Below, piece after piece: positions 1-9,832 of a stretch of 64,000 bases of DNA (within the stretch, counting starts at the first letter, position 1; each line of letters opens with the position of its first letter). The DNA is from Planomonospora sp. ID82291. GTDB lineage: Bacteria > Actinomycetota > Actinomycetes > Streptosporangiales > Streptosporangiaceae. The stretch spans positions 372,001-436,000 of the forward strand of contig NZ_JABTEX010000004.1 in the NCBI RefSeq assembly GCF_015711645.1, read 5' to 3'. The position numbers and the translations under genes are program-made. Below the pieces are notes generated by a model. That model did no database searches. It was not told the origin of the DNA and saw nothing but the letters and a program-made list of their open reading frames with translations.

Positions 1-162
1 CGTCACCCCGCGGAGCCCACCGTTCCGTCACTCCGTGGAGGGACGGGGACGACAGGGCGGGCTCCCGGCGCTGCGAGGACGGCGGGCGACGGCGGGACTC
101 CAGAGCGACGGCGGACCGCCCGGACACGTGCCCACCCGCCGGGGCGGACCCCGGCGGGCGCC

Positions 163-819
163 TCACTCGCCGGGACGGACCACCCCGGTCTCGTAGGCGT
201 ACACGATCGCCTGGGCGCGGTCGCGCAGGCCGAGCTTGGCCAGGATCCGGCCCACGTGCGTCTTGACCGTCTGCTCCGAGAGCACGAGCTCCGCGGCGAT
301 CTCCTGGTTGGACAGGCCGCGGGCGATCAGCGCGAGGACCTCGGTCTCCCGCTCGGTGATGTCGTCCGGCCGGGCGCGCGGACGGCTCGGCCCGACGCGG
401 GCGAACTCCGCGATGAGCCGCCGGGTCACCGACGGCGCCAGCAGCGCCTCCCCGGCCGCGACCACCCGGACGGCCTCGGCCAGCTGCTGGGCGGAGGCGT
501 CCTTGAGCAGGAACCCGCTGGCCCCGGCGCGCAGCGCCTCGTAGACGTAGTCGTCGAGGTCGAAGGTGGTCAGGATCAGGATCTTCGGCGCGTGGCCGCC
601 GGAGGAGAGGATCTCCCGGGTCGCAGCCAGCCCGTCCATGACGGGCATGCGCACGTCCATCAGCACGACGTCCGGCCGGAGCTCCGCCGTGCGGGCCACG
701 GCGTCCCGCCCGTCCACGGCCTCCCCGACGACCTCCAGGTCGGGCTGGGAGTCCAGGAAGACGGTGAAGCCCGTCCGCACCATGCCCTGGTCGTCGGCGA
801 TGAGCACCCGGATCGGCAT
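163..819 (-). CDS. NarL/FixJ-family response regulator
   Basis: This is a 218-residue cytoplasmic two-component regulator. The receiver domain spans about residues 3-120, with the acidic pair D9/D10, the phosphoacceptor Asp55 in VLMDVRMP, the TTF switch threonine and the LLKD lysine. A LuxR-type helix-turn-helix follows at about 150-210 (TERETEVLALIARGLSNQEIA). The start is placed at the ATG of MPIRVLIADD because GGAGG lies just upstream; a longer open frame to 1089 has no family support. No kinase is adjacent. The nearest one, at 2565-3890, is on the same strand but separated by two genes and a strong hairpin at 1089-1123. Target genes cannot be read from the sequence. Confidence 0.93.
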   Translation of the reverse strand: MPIRVLIADDQGMVRTGFTVFLDSQPDLEVVGEAVDGRDAVARTAELRPDVVLMDVRMPVMDGLAATREILSSGGHAPKILILTTFDLDDYVYEALRAGASGFLLKDASAQQLAEAVRVVAAGEALLAPSVTRRLIAEFARVGPSRPRARPDDITERETEVLALIARGLSNQEIAAELVLSEQTVKTHVGRILAKLGLRDRAQAIVYAYETGVVRPGE

Positions 820-1242
820 ACGTCCTCCGTGATCATGAGTTGTCCGTGCTCGGGAGTATGGCAGCGACCGCGGAGCCCGGGAACGGGCCGCCCCCGGGCC
901 ACCGCGCTCCCCGAGGGGCCGATGCCGTTCGGATGGATCATTCGGGCAGGGTGTCTCCGCCCCGGTTTCCTCCCACCGCTCCTGGCGGCCGGAGCGGGTG
1001 GCGGACAAGCCCGGACGCCCCCTGGGGGACCTGCGGCGATCCCTCTTCCGGCCACGCAGGGCTTCTTCGGAGGTCAGTGGATGTCGCACGGGCGAGGCGG
1101 CCGTCAGTCGGCCGCCTCGCCCGTCTCGGCCTGCGGTCAGAGGCCGATGACCTCGGCCAGGAGGTCTGATGAGATTCCTTCCGGAAAGAGATGCCGAGAT
1201 GGTGCGGCAGGCGTCACGGGAGCCGCCTGTCAGTCAGGACGG
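820..1242. other. intergenic stretch with terminator hairpin
   Basis: These 423 bases carry no convincing gene. Open frames here have no start signal or recognisable product. The right part holds the strong hairpin at 1089-1123. The part next to 819 should contain the promoter of the response regulator, but I see no clear -35/-10 pair or operator. Confidence 0.6.
1089..1123 (-). terminator. hairpin terminator after the DsbA-like gene
   Basis: A perfect 14-bp GC-rich stem (1089-1102 with 1110-1123) closes a 7-nt loop GTCAGTC. It lies about 120 bp downstream of the minus-strand DsbA-like gene and upstream of the response regulator, so it probably separates the two units. There is no T tract, as is common in actinomycetes. 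Confidence 0.75.
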
Positions 1243-1890
1243 TCAGGACGGATCGGAACGCGGTGCGAGCCGGTCGGGTCGCTCCCGCAGGAGCACGCGC
1301 AGATCGGCGACGGGCTGGACCCCGGAGACCGGCGGGCGGCCGTCGATCACGAGACCGGGCACGCCGGTGATGCCGTGCTCGGCGGCGCGGCGCCGGTCGC
1401 CGCGCACCTCGTCGGCGTAGCCGCCGCCGTCCAGCACAGTGCGCACCTCCCCGGTGTCCAGTCCGGCCTCGCCGCCGAGGCGCTGCAGGACCTGCGCGTC
1501 GGCCACGTTGCGCCCCTCGGTGTGGTACGCGTGCAGCAGCAGCTCCATCATCTGGTCGGCCCGGCCGCGGTCGGCGGCGAGCTTGACCAGCCGGTGCGCG
1601 TCGAAGGTGTTCACCGGACGGGCCAGATGCAGGTTCAGCTCCAGGCCTTCGGCCGCGCCCAGCGACCGGATCCGGGCGATGCGGGCGGGCGCCTGCTCGC
1701 CCCACCAGCCGGCCATGGCCTCCGCGGCGGTCTGGCCCGGCGTCCGGTCTCCGTCCGGCGCGAGCTCGTAGGCGCGCCAGACGATCTCGATGCCGTTGCG
1801 GCCGGGCTGCTGGGCCAAGGCGGCCGCCAGACGTCTCTTGCCGATGTAGCACCAGGGGCACAGCACATCGGCATATATCTCAAGCTTCAT
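1243..1890 (-). CDS. DsbA/FrnE-family oxidoreductase
   Basis: A 215-residue protein opening MKLEIYADVLCPWCYIGKRRL. It has a CPWC active site (C11, C14) at the end of the first strand of a thioredoxin fold, and a long helical insertion follows, as in FrnE/2-hydroxychromene-2-carboxylate isomerase relatives. It ends with a cis-Pro region around GVPGLVIDGR and the typical C-terminal helix. There is no signal peptide, so a cytoplasmic thiol-disulfide or isomerase role is likely; the substrate is unknown. It follows the monooxygenase-like gene on the same strand with an 84-bp gap and could be cotranscribed with it. Length and motif order are normal for the family. Confidence 0.9.
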   Translation of the reverse strand: MKLEIYADVLCPWCYIGKRRLAAALAQQPGRNGIEIVWRAYELAPDGDRTPGQTAAEAMAGWWGEQAPARIARIRSLGAAEGLELNLHLARPVNTFDAHRLVKLAADRGRADQMMELLLHAYHTEGRNVADAQVLQRLGGEAGLDTGEVRTVLDGGGYADEVRGDRRRAAEHGITGVPGLVIDGRPPVSGVQPVADLRVLLRERPDRLAPRSDPS

Positions 1891-1974
1891 GGATGTCCCG
1901 CAGAGTGGTCGTGGTCGATGGAGCGGGTTCGGCGACCCGGCGGCGGGTACGGCCCGCCGGCAGGAATCGGGCGA

Positions 1975-2337
1975 TCAGGCATCGAGGCGCTGCGGCCCAG
2001 GACCGACCTCGCGGACGACGGTGTAGGTGGGCGCCCCGGTCATGCGTGGTTCGGCCTTACCGGACAGGCTCTCCAGCGCCTTGCCGATGGCGGCCATCCG
2101 GCCATCGGTGTCGGAGGTCTCCACGAAGCGGCGGTAGTCCGCCTCGCTCGCCCAGTGCACGATGTTGCACACCCGGGTCCCGTCGGTGCTCACATGGAAG
2201 CGAGCCGAGCGGTAGCCGGGATGGAAGCGCACCCACCGCTCCTGGATCTCCGCGAACGCCTCCACGAGCTCACGCTGTGTGTCAAAACCGTCAACGGCGT
2301 AGTCGATGATCGAATAGAAACCGGGATCAGTGCTCAT
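1975..2337 (-). CDS. small antibiotic-biosynthesis-monooxygenase-like (dimeric alpha/beta barrel) protein
   Basis: A 120-residue protein beginning MSTDPGFYSIIDYAV. The start was chosen because GAGGAG precedes it; upstream in-frame sequence to 2385 lacks family character. The fold signature is that of short ABM-type ferredoxin-like barrels: a first strand, an RELVEAFAEIQERWVRFHPGYRSARFHVSTDGTR-like region giving helix and strand, then NIVHWASEADYRRFVE. Such proteins act as dimers, either as cofactorless monooxygenases, heme-degrading enzymes or simply binding proteins; which applies here cannot be told. Same strand as the DsbA-like gene downstream. Confidence 0.75.
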   Translation of the reverse strand: MSTDPGFYSIIDYAVDGFDTQRELVEAFAEIQERWVRFHPGYRSARFHVSTDGTRVCNIVHWASEADYRRFVETSDTDGRMAAIGKALESLSGKAEPRMTGAPTYTVVREVGPGPQRLDA

Positions 2338-2564
2338 GAACCCACTCCTCACGGTCGGATGCAGGGGCGACGTTCCGGCGGCCATCGTGCAATCTCAACC
2401 ACGGTCGAGGTCAACCGCCCGGGCGGCCGTCCCCCTGAACCTCCGCATGATCTCTGGGCCCGCACCGTCCACCGGGTCGGCCGGCCCGCAACCGCAGTCC
2501 CCAACGCCGTCACCGGACCTGCCCCCGCTCCGTCGAACGCACCCGGCGCGGCAGCTGCCGGAGG

Positions 2565-3890
2565 TCAGGGGGCGTCCGGCACCGGGAGCACGGCGGTGAC
2601 CGCGAAGCCGGTGCCGGCCGGTCCGGCCCACAGCCTCCCGCCGAGCATGGAGACCCGCTCCCGCATGCCGAGCAGGCCGTGCCCCGCGTGCCGGGAGGCC
2701 CCTGCGCGCCCGGGTTCCGCGGGGGGGCGGCGCCCGCCGTCGTCCGCCACGTGGAGATGGAGCTCGTCGGCGGTCCGGGTGATCCGCACCGCCACGGCCG
2801 AGCCCGGGGCGTGCCGCATGGCGTTGCTCAGCGACTCCTGCACGATCCGGTAGGCCGACAGGCTCACCGCCGCGGGCAGCCCGGTCAGGTCGCCGCCGAG
2901 CTTGAGCGTCACGGCGAGCCCGGCCGAGCGCGCGGTGGCGGCCAGCTCCTCCAGGTGGCCCAGGCCGGGCTGCGGCGCGGTGTCCCGCGCCCCGTCGGCG
3001 TCCCGCAGCACGCCCAGCACCCGCCGCATCTCGGTCATGGCGGCCAGCGAGAGCGTGCGGATCTCCGCCAGCCCCTCCTCCAGCAGCCGCGCCTCACCCC
3101 GGGCCCTCAGCGGCACGGCCTCCGCCTGGATGGCGATCACGGACATGTGGTGGGCCACGATGTCGTGCAGCTCCCGGGCGATCCTGGCCCGCTCCTCCAG
3201 CACCGCCTGCCCGGCCAGGGCCTGCTCGCTGCGCCGCTCCTCCTCGGCCAGGAGCCTGACCGCCGTGCGCCGGGCCCGGACGTTGTAGCCGAGCAGGACG
3301 GCCGCGGTCATCAGGCCCACGCCGATGGCGGTCAGGCCGGACTGGTCGATCTGCACCTCGAGCCACCACGCGCCGGCCGCCGAGACGAGCCACGCACCGA
3401 TGGTGACGTGCCGCTCGCAGCGGACCGCGACGGCGTAGAGCACCAGCAGGTACATGATCACGGTGTCGGCGGAGTAGGGCGTCTCCAGGGTCTGCAGGCG
3501 GGTGAGGATCCCCGCGGGGACCAGCACCGCCGCCAGGCGCCAGGCCCCCAGCGGCCAGCGGTCGCGCAGCGCCAGCGGGAGCGCGGAGCAGGCGGCGGCG
3601 AACTGGATCTCCCCCCAGCCCAGCGGCGTCGGCAGGCGCGTCGTGTCGGTCTGCAGCATCGACTGCACGGCGCTGTACAGCACGAAGGCGAGGACGAGGT
3701 CGGCCAGCAGGACCAGGTCGATCGTGCGGAACGGCAGCAGGCCCAGGAAGCCCGGCACGCGGGGGGCCAGCCGCCGGGAGCGGGAGTGCGCCGGGTCGGC
3801 CCTGCCGCTCCACGCCGCGCCGGCGAGCGCGCGCGCCAGCCAGGTCACAGGGCTGCGGGCCCGGTCCCGCGGGGCGGCAGGGGGGATCAT
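2565..3890 (-). CDS. NarL-type sensor histidine kinase
   Basis: A 441-residue membrane kinase. Several hydrophobic segments lie between about residues 48 and 205, with no large extracellular sensor loop. The dimerisation/phosphoacceptor helix carries ARELHDIVAHHMS with H242. A GHKL ATPase follows with YRIVQESLSNAMRHA (N box), DDGGR and GHGLLGMRERV (G boxes). This is the DUF5931/HisKA_3 architecture common in actinobacteria. The start is uncertain, because no ribosome-binding site is obvious before the ATG. A likely partner is the response regulator at 163-819, the only unpaired one nearby. The intergenic space to 2338 (227 bp) holds no gene I recognise. Confidence 0.92.
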   Translation of the reverse strand: MIPPAAPRDRARSPVTWLARALAGAAWSGRADPAHSRSRRLAPRVPGFLGLLPFRTIDLVLLADLVLAFVLYSAVQSMLQTDTTRLPTPLGWGEIQFAAACSALPLALRDRWPLGAWRLAAVLVPAGILTRLQTLETPYSADTVIMYLLVLYAVAVRCERHVTIGAWLVSAAGAWWLEVQIDQSGLTAIGVGLMTAAVLLGYNVRARRTAVRLLAEEERRSEQALAGQAVLEERARIARELHDIVAHHMSVIAIQAEAVPLRARGEARLLEEGLAEIRTLSLAAMTEMRRVLGVLRDADGARDTAPQPGLGHLEELAATARSAGLAVTLKLGGDLTGLPAAVSLSAYRIVQESLSNAMRHAPGSAVAVRITRTADELHLHVADDGGRRPPAEPGRAGASRHAGHGLLGMRERVSMLGGRLWAGPAGTGFAVTAVLPVPDAP

Positions 3891-4045
3891 CCGGCCAGTC
3901 TAGGGAGAGGGACCCCGTACCGCGTCACCCCGGAGAGGCACCCGCGGGCTCACCCCGCAGAGGGACGACGAGTCGCTGATTACACGATTACGATCGCTGA
4001 CAGCGAACAGGCTCAATGCTGGGAACAATCCAGGGCTCCTGTTAA

Positions 4046-4064
4046 TTGAGTCGGTATAACTCAA
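4046..4064. promoter_or_regulatory. HAIR element (HspR operator) of lon
   Basis: TTGAGT-N7-ACTCAA matches the core of the HspR-associated inverted repeat (CTTGAGT-N7-ACTCAAG). It sits 15 bp before the lon ATG and overlaps a TATAAC-like -10 at 4055-4060. HspR control of lon is established in Streptomyces. Here HspR binding would directly block initiation, and heat shock would relieve it. Confidence 0.9.
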
Positions 4065-4079
4065 CCCGATGGAGCCAAG

Positions 4080-6476
<2,397 letters not shown>

Positions 6477-6527
6477 CACCACGGCCGCCCGGCCGCGGAC
6501 CGGGATCGGCCCGGACCAGGACCGGGA

Positions 6528-6569
6528 GCGGACGGCCCGTGCCCCGTCACCGGGGTGCGGGCCGTCCGC
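6528..6569 (+). terminator. lon terminator hairpin
   Basis: The 12-nt arms GCGGACGGCCCG (6528-6539) and CGGGCCGTCCGC (6558-6569) pair perfectly around an 18-nt loop that can pair further internally. It lies 51 bp after the lon stop and lacks a T run. Confidence 0.7.
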
Positions 6570-6700
6570 CGTGTCCGGGGGCGCGGTGAGGCGGCCACGG
6601 GCCATCCGGAAGATCACGATTTGCCGTAGGACTCCCCGTCCGGGCCCGGGAGTTGGAAGAATCTCGCTCCGGCGGACGTGAACCGAGCAGAGAGCCTTTC

Positions 6701-7906
6701 ATGAGCCCTTCGACGAGCACCGAGACCGACATCTACGATCCCTCGCTGTACGAGACCGCCATGCCCTGGGACCGGTACGCCCGGCTGCGGGCGGACGACC
6801 CCGTCCACCGGCACGCCGAGCCCGGCGGCCGCGGTTTCTGGGCCGTCATGCGCCACGCCGACATCCAGCACGTCTCCCGGCACCCCGAGGTGTTCTCCTC
6901 CCACGCCGGCGGCGTCATGGTCCCCGACCCGAGCGAGGAGCAGCTCTCCCGGAACCGGCTCATGATGCTCTTCCAGGACCCGCCGGAGCACACCGGCACC
7001 CGGGCCGTCGTCAACCGGGGCTTCACGCCCCGGATGATCGGGAAGCTGGAGGAGCACATCCGCGAGATCTGCCACGAGCTGGTCGACGCGGCCCTGGCCC
7101 GCGACACGGTGGACTTCGTCGCCGACATCGCCGCGCCGCTCCCGCTCTACGTGATCTGCGAGCTGCTCGGCGCGCCCGCCGAGGACCGGGAGAAGATCTT
7201 CACCTGGTCGAACGCGCTGATCGGCGCCGACGACCCCGACTTCGCCGCCCAGGACACGACGCCGATCTTCGAGCTGCTCGGCTACGCCTCCGCGCTCGGC
7301 GCCCGGCGGCGCGAGGAGCCGCGCGACGACATCGTCAGCAAGCTCGTCGCCCCCGCCGAGGACGGCTCCAGCATGGACGACCTCGCCCTCGGCGTGTTCG
7401 TGGTGCTGCTGGCCGTCGCGGGCAACGAGACGACCCGCAACGCCGCCTCCGGCGGGCTGCAGGCGTTCTTCGACCACCCGGAGCAGTGGCGGCGGCTGCT
7501 GGAGGACCGGTCGCTGCTGCGCACGCTCCCCGACGAGGTCGTCCGCTGGGTCTCCCCGGTGATCACCATGCGCCGCACCACGCTCAGCGCGACCGAGCTC
7601 GGCGGCAGGGCGATCCCGGCGGGGGAGAAGGTGGTGCTCTACTACCCGTCGGGCAACCGCGACACCGCCGTCTTCCCGGACGCCGACGTGTTCGACGTCG
7701 GCCGCGACCCCAACCCGCACGTGGGCTTCGGCGGGGGCGGCCCGCACTTCTGCCTGGGCGCCCACCTGGCCCGGATGGAGCTGCGGGTGCTGTTCGAGGT
7801 GCTCGCCGAGCGCGCCCCCGGCATCGCCCCCGCCGGTACGGCCCGGCGGCTGCGCTCCAACTTCGTCAACTCCATCAAGGAGATGCCCGTCCGGCTGCGG
7901 GGCTGA
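6701..7906 (+). CDS. cytochrome P450
   Basis: A soluble 401-residue P450 with all family landmarks: I-helix AGNETTRN (240-247), K-helix ExxR (E279-R282) and heme-binding loop FGGGGPHFCLGAHLAR with the thiolate Cys351. The I-helix AGNETT form resembles actinobacterial CYP124/125/142-like sterol or lipid hydroxylases and related terpene hydroxylases, so a hydrophobic substrate is plausible, but this is inference only. The start at ATG 6701 (MSPSTSTETDIYDP) fits family length better than the upstream 6653 start. No ferredoxin or reductase gene is adjacent, so electrons must come from elsewhere. It converges with the serine hydrolase gene. Confidence 0.95.
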   Translation: MSPSTSTETDIYDPSLYETAMPWDRYARLRADDPVHRHAEPGGRGFWAVMRHADIQHVSRHPEVFSSHAGGVMVPDPSEEQLSRNRLMMLFQDPPEHTGTRAVVNRGFTPRMIGKLEEHIREICHELVDAALARDTVDFVADIAAPLPLYVICELLGAPAEDREKIFTWSNALIGADDPDFAAQDTTPIFELLGYASALGARRREEPRDDIVSKLVAPAEDGSSMDDLALGVFVVLLAVAGNETTRNAASGGLQAFFDHPEQWRRLLEDRSLLRTLPDEVVRWVSPVITMRRTTLSATELGGRAIPAGEKVVLYYPSGNRDTAVFPDADVFDVGRDPNPHVGFGGGGPHFCLGAHLARMELRVLFEVLAERAPGIAPAGTARRLRSNFVNSIKEMPVRLRG

Positions 7907-7920
7907 GGCGGGCGCCGCCC

Positions 7921-7962
7921 CGATCCGGGCCGGGGCCGTACCGATCCGGGCCGGGGCCGTAC
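7921..7962. repeat. two tandem 21-bp direct repeats
   Basis: Two perfect copies of a 21-bp GC-rich unit (starts at 7921 and 7942) lie between the converging P450 and serine hydrolase genes. No function is evident; slippage or recombination is the simplest origin. Confidence 0.8.
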
Positions 7963-8006
7963 CGGCCGGGTCGGCCGGGGCGGGGCGGGACCGGAGAGCG
8001 GAGGAG

Positions 8007-9434
8007 TCACCGGCCGGCGCACAGGGCGCGGTCGACCAGTTCGGTCGCGGCCTTCTCCAGGGCCAGCGTGCGCGGGCCGTCCATGATCTTGGTGGCGACG
8101 AGCAGGGTGACGCTGCGCCCGCCGTCGCCGCTGACGCCGGTGCGCGTGGTGAAGCCGGGGTCGTCGCCGCCGTGGTTCCAGTAGACGCCGCCGCACGACA
8201 GCGGGCGGGACATGATCCCCAGCCCGTAGCGGGCGTCCGGCCAGACCTGGTGGAACGCCGTGGCGGGGACGGTCCTGCGCATCTCCGCCAGGAGCGCGGG
8301 CGGGAGCAGCCGGCCGCCCGCCAGCGCGCGCAGGAAGCGGTTGACGTCCGGGACGCTGGAGATCAGGCCGCCGGCGGCGTCGCCGTCGAAGTGCCGGGTG
8401 ACGTCCACCGGCCTCTCCCCGGGGGCGGGCACCAGGTAGCCCCGCATGTGCGGGCGGGGCACGTCGACCGAGGTGCCCGACCAGCGCGTGCGCGTCAGCC
8501 CCAGCGGCCGGCTGATGCGGTCGTGGACCTCCACGTGCCAGGGACGGCCGGTGACCCTCTTGATGATCATGCTGGTGAGCAGGTAGCCGGTGTTGGAGTA
8601 GAGCCAGCCCTCTCCGGGCCGGAACGAGGGCCGGTGCCGCATCGCCTCCGCGACCACCTGCTCGTCGGTGAAGCGGTCGTAGCGGCGCTCGCGGTAGTCC
8701 TCCAGGGAGGTGAAGCCCGGGTAGGCGTCGTACACGCCGGCGGTGTGCTGCAGCAGCCGGCGCACGGTGATCTCGCGGCCGTCGTGGCCGTTGCCCCGCA
8801 CGACGCCGGGCAGCCAGCGCTCCACGGTGTCGTCCAGGGAGAGCTTCCCCTCTCCGGCGAGCTGGAGCACCACCGCGGCCACGAAGGTCTTGGTGACGCT
8901 GGCGATCCGGGTGTGGCCGCCGGCCGGGACGGGCCGCCCGGTACGGACGTCGGCGACGCCGGCGGTGGCGACCAGGCGCCTGCCGTCCTCGGTGACGACC
9001 TGCGCCTCGACGCCCGTGACGCCGAGGGCGCGGACGGCGTCCACGTCGCGCTGGAGCCGGGCCCGGTCGTACCGGCCGACGGGACCGGCCGTGGGGGCGG
9101 GGGACGCGGACGCTGCGGAGGACGCGGGGGCCGCCGCCGGGCCGGCCGGGCCCGTGGGGGCCGCGGAGACGGGGGGCGCGGTGACCAGCGAGACGGCGAG
9201 CACGGCCGCGGCCAGCGCCGCGGTGCCGCCCACGGTTCCGCCCGCGGTGGATCCCGCCATGCCGCCTGCGGTGGATCCCGCCATGCCGCCTGCCACGGCG
9301 CTTGCGGTGACCGCCGTGCCGGACGCCGGTCCGCTCCGCGCCGATGCCGTGCGGGGCGTCGCGGCACGGTCGAGACCGGGAAGACGCAGGAGGCGGGGGA
9401 AGCGGGAGAGTCGGGAGAAGGGAAGCCGGGACAC
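8007..9434 (-). CDS. secreted serine hydrolase, class C beta-lactamase/DD-peptidase family
   Basis: A 475-residue exported protein. From the GTG at 9434, which has GGAG upstream, it has a long basic N-terminus and a hydrophobic export segment (AALAAAVLAVSLVTA) ending near PPVSAA, then an Ala/Pro linker and the catalytic domain. The active-site triad is visible: Ser179-Val-Thr-Lys182 (SxxK), Tyr279-Ser-Asn (YxN) and a C-terminal HGGDDPGF in place of KTG. It resembles S12 D-alanyl-D-alanine carboxypeptidases and esterases; the substrate is not predictable. The N-terminal extension contains two copies of a 24-bp repeat (9244-9291) encoding MAGSTAGG. An upstream ATG at 9563 is possible but gives an improbable leader. 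Confidence 0.88.
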   Translation of the reverse strand: MSRLPFSRLSRFPRLLRLPGLDRAATPRTASARSGPASGTAVTASAVAGGMAGSTAGGMAGSTAGGTVGGTAALAAAVLAVSLVTAPPVSAAPTGPAGPAAAPASSAASASPAPTAGPVGRYDRARLQRDVDAVRALGVTGVEAQVVTEDGRRLVATAGVADVRTGRPVPAGGHTRIASVTKTFVAAVVLQLAGEGKLSLDDTVERWLPGVVRGNGHDGREITVRRLLQHTAGVYDAYPGFTSLEDYRERRYDRFTDEQVVAEAMRHRPSFRPGEGWLYSNTGYLLTSMIIKRVTGRPWHVEVHDRISRPLGLTRTRWSGTSVDVPRPHMRGYLVPAPGERPVDVTRHFDGDAAGGLISSVPDVNRFLRALAGGRLLPPALLAEMRRTVPATAFHQVWPDARYGLGIMSRPLSCGGVYWNHGGDDPGFTTRTGVSGDGGRSVTLLVATKIMDGPRTLALEKAATELVDRALCAGR

Positions 9435-9700
9435 GGGTTCTCCGTTCGGTCGGTCCACCGGGCGATCCGGCGGACGGACCGACCCTAGGAAAGGCCGGTC
9501 GCCGAAGGGATCGGCCGAAAGCCCGCAACGGCCTCGGCCCGCCGGAGGAGACGGCCGGGGCACGGGGCAACTTTCGATGCGTTCCGGTCGCGGGCCCGGA
9601 CCTCTACCCTGGTTCGCGGAACGGTGCCCCGGCCTCGGCGAGACCGGCGACGGCGTGTCGGAGACGGGTCCGGCCCGGCCCCGGCGCCGGTCCTCCCCCT

Positions 9701-9820
9701 TCTACGGCGGGTCCCCACTCTGTACGGCGGGTCCTCACTCTGTACGGCGGGTCCCCGCTCTGTACGGCGGGTCCCCGCTCTGTACGGCGGGTCCCCACCC
9801 TCTACGGCGGGCCCCGCACC
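9701..9820. repeat. six tandem 20-bp repeats upstream of the second kinase gene
   Basis: Six head-to-tail 20-bp units (9701, 9721, 9741, 9761, 9781, 9801) share the core TACGGCGGGTCC and differ at only a few positions, ending 12 bp before the kinase ATG. No spacers exist, so this is not a CRISPR. The rest of the 398-bp region between the divergent genes (9435-9832) shows no gene. The position suggests an iterated binding site or a leader structure, as inferred from place and regularity only. Confidence 0.92.
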
Positions 9821-9832
9821 CGGGAAGAGTCG

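Noticed and set aside
256-2853. Long plus-strand open frame across the first three genes
   Set aside because: Low-complexity composition and full overlap with recognisable minus-strand genes show it is a GC-frame shadow.
4021-4044. ECF-type promoter GGAAC...GTT before lon
   Set aside because: The spacing is only 14 bp, too short for SigR or SigE promoters.
9701-9820. CRISPR array
   Set aside because: The six 20-bp units are directly adjacent with no unique spacers, and no cas genes are near.
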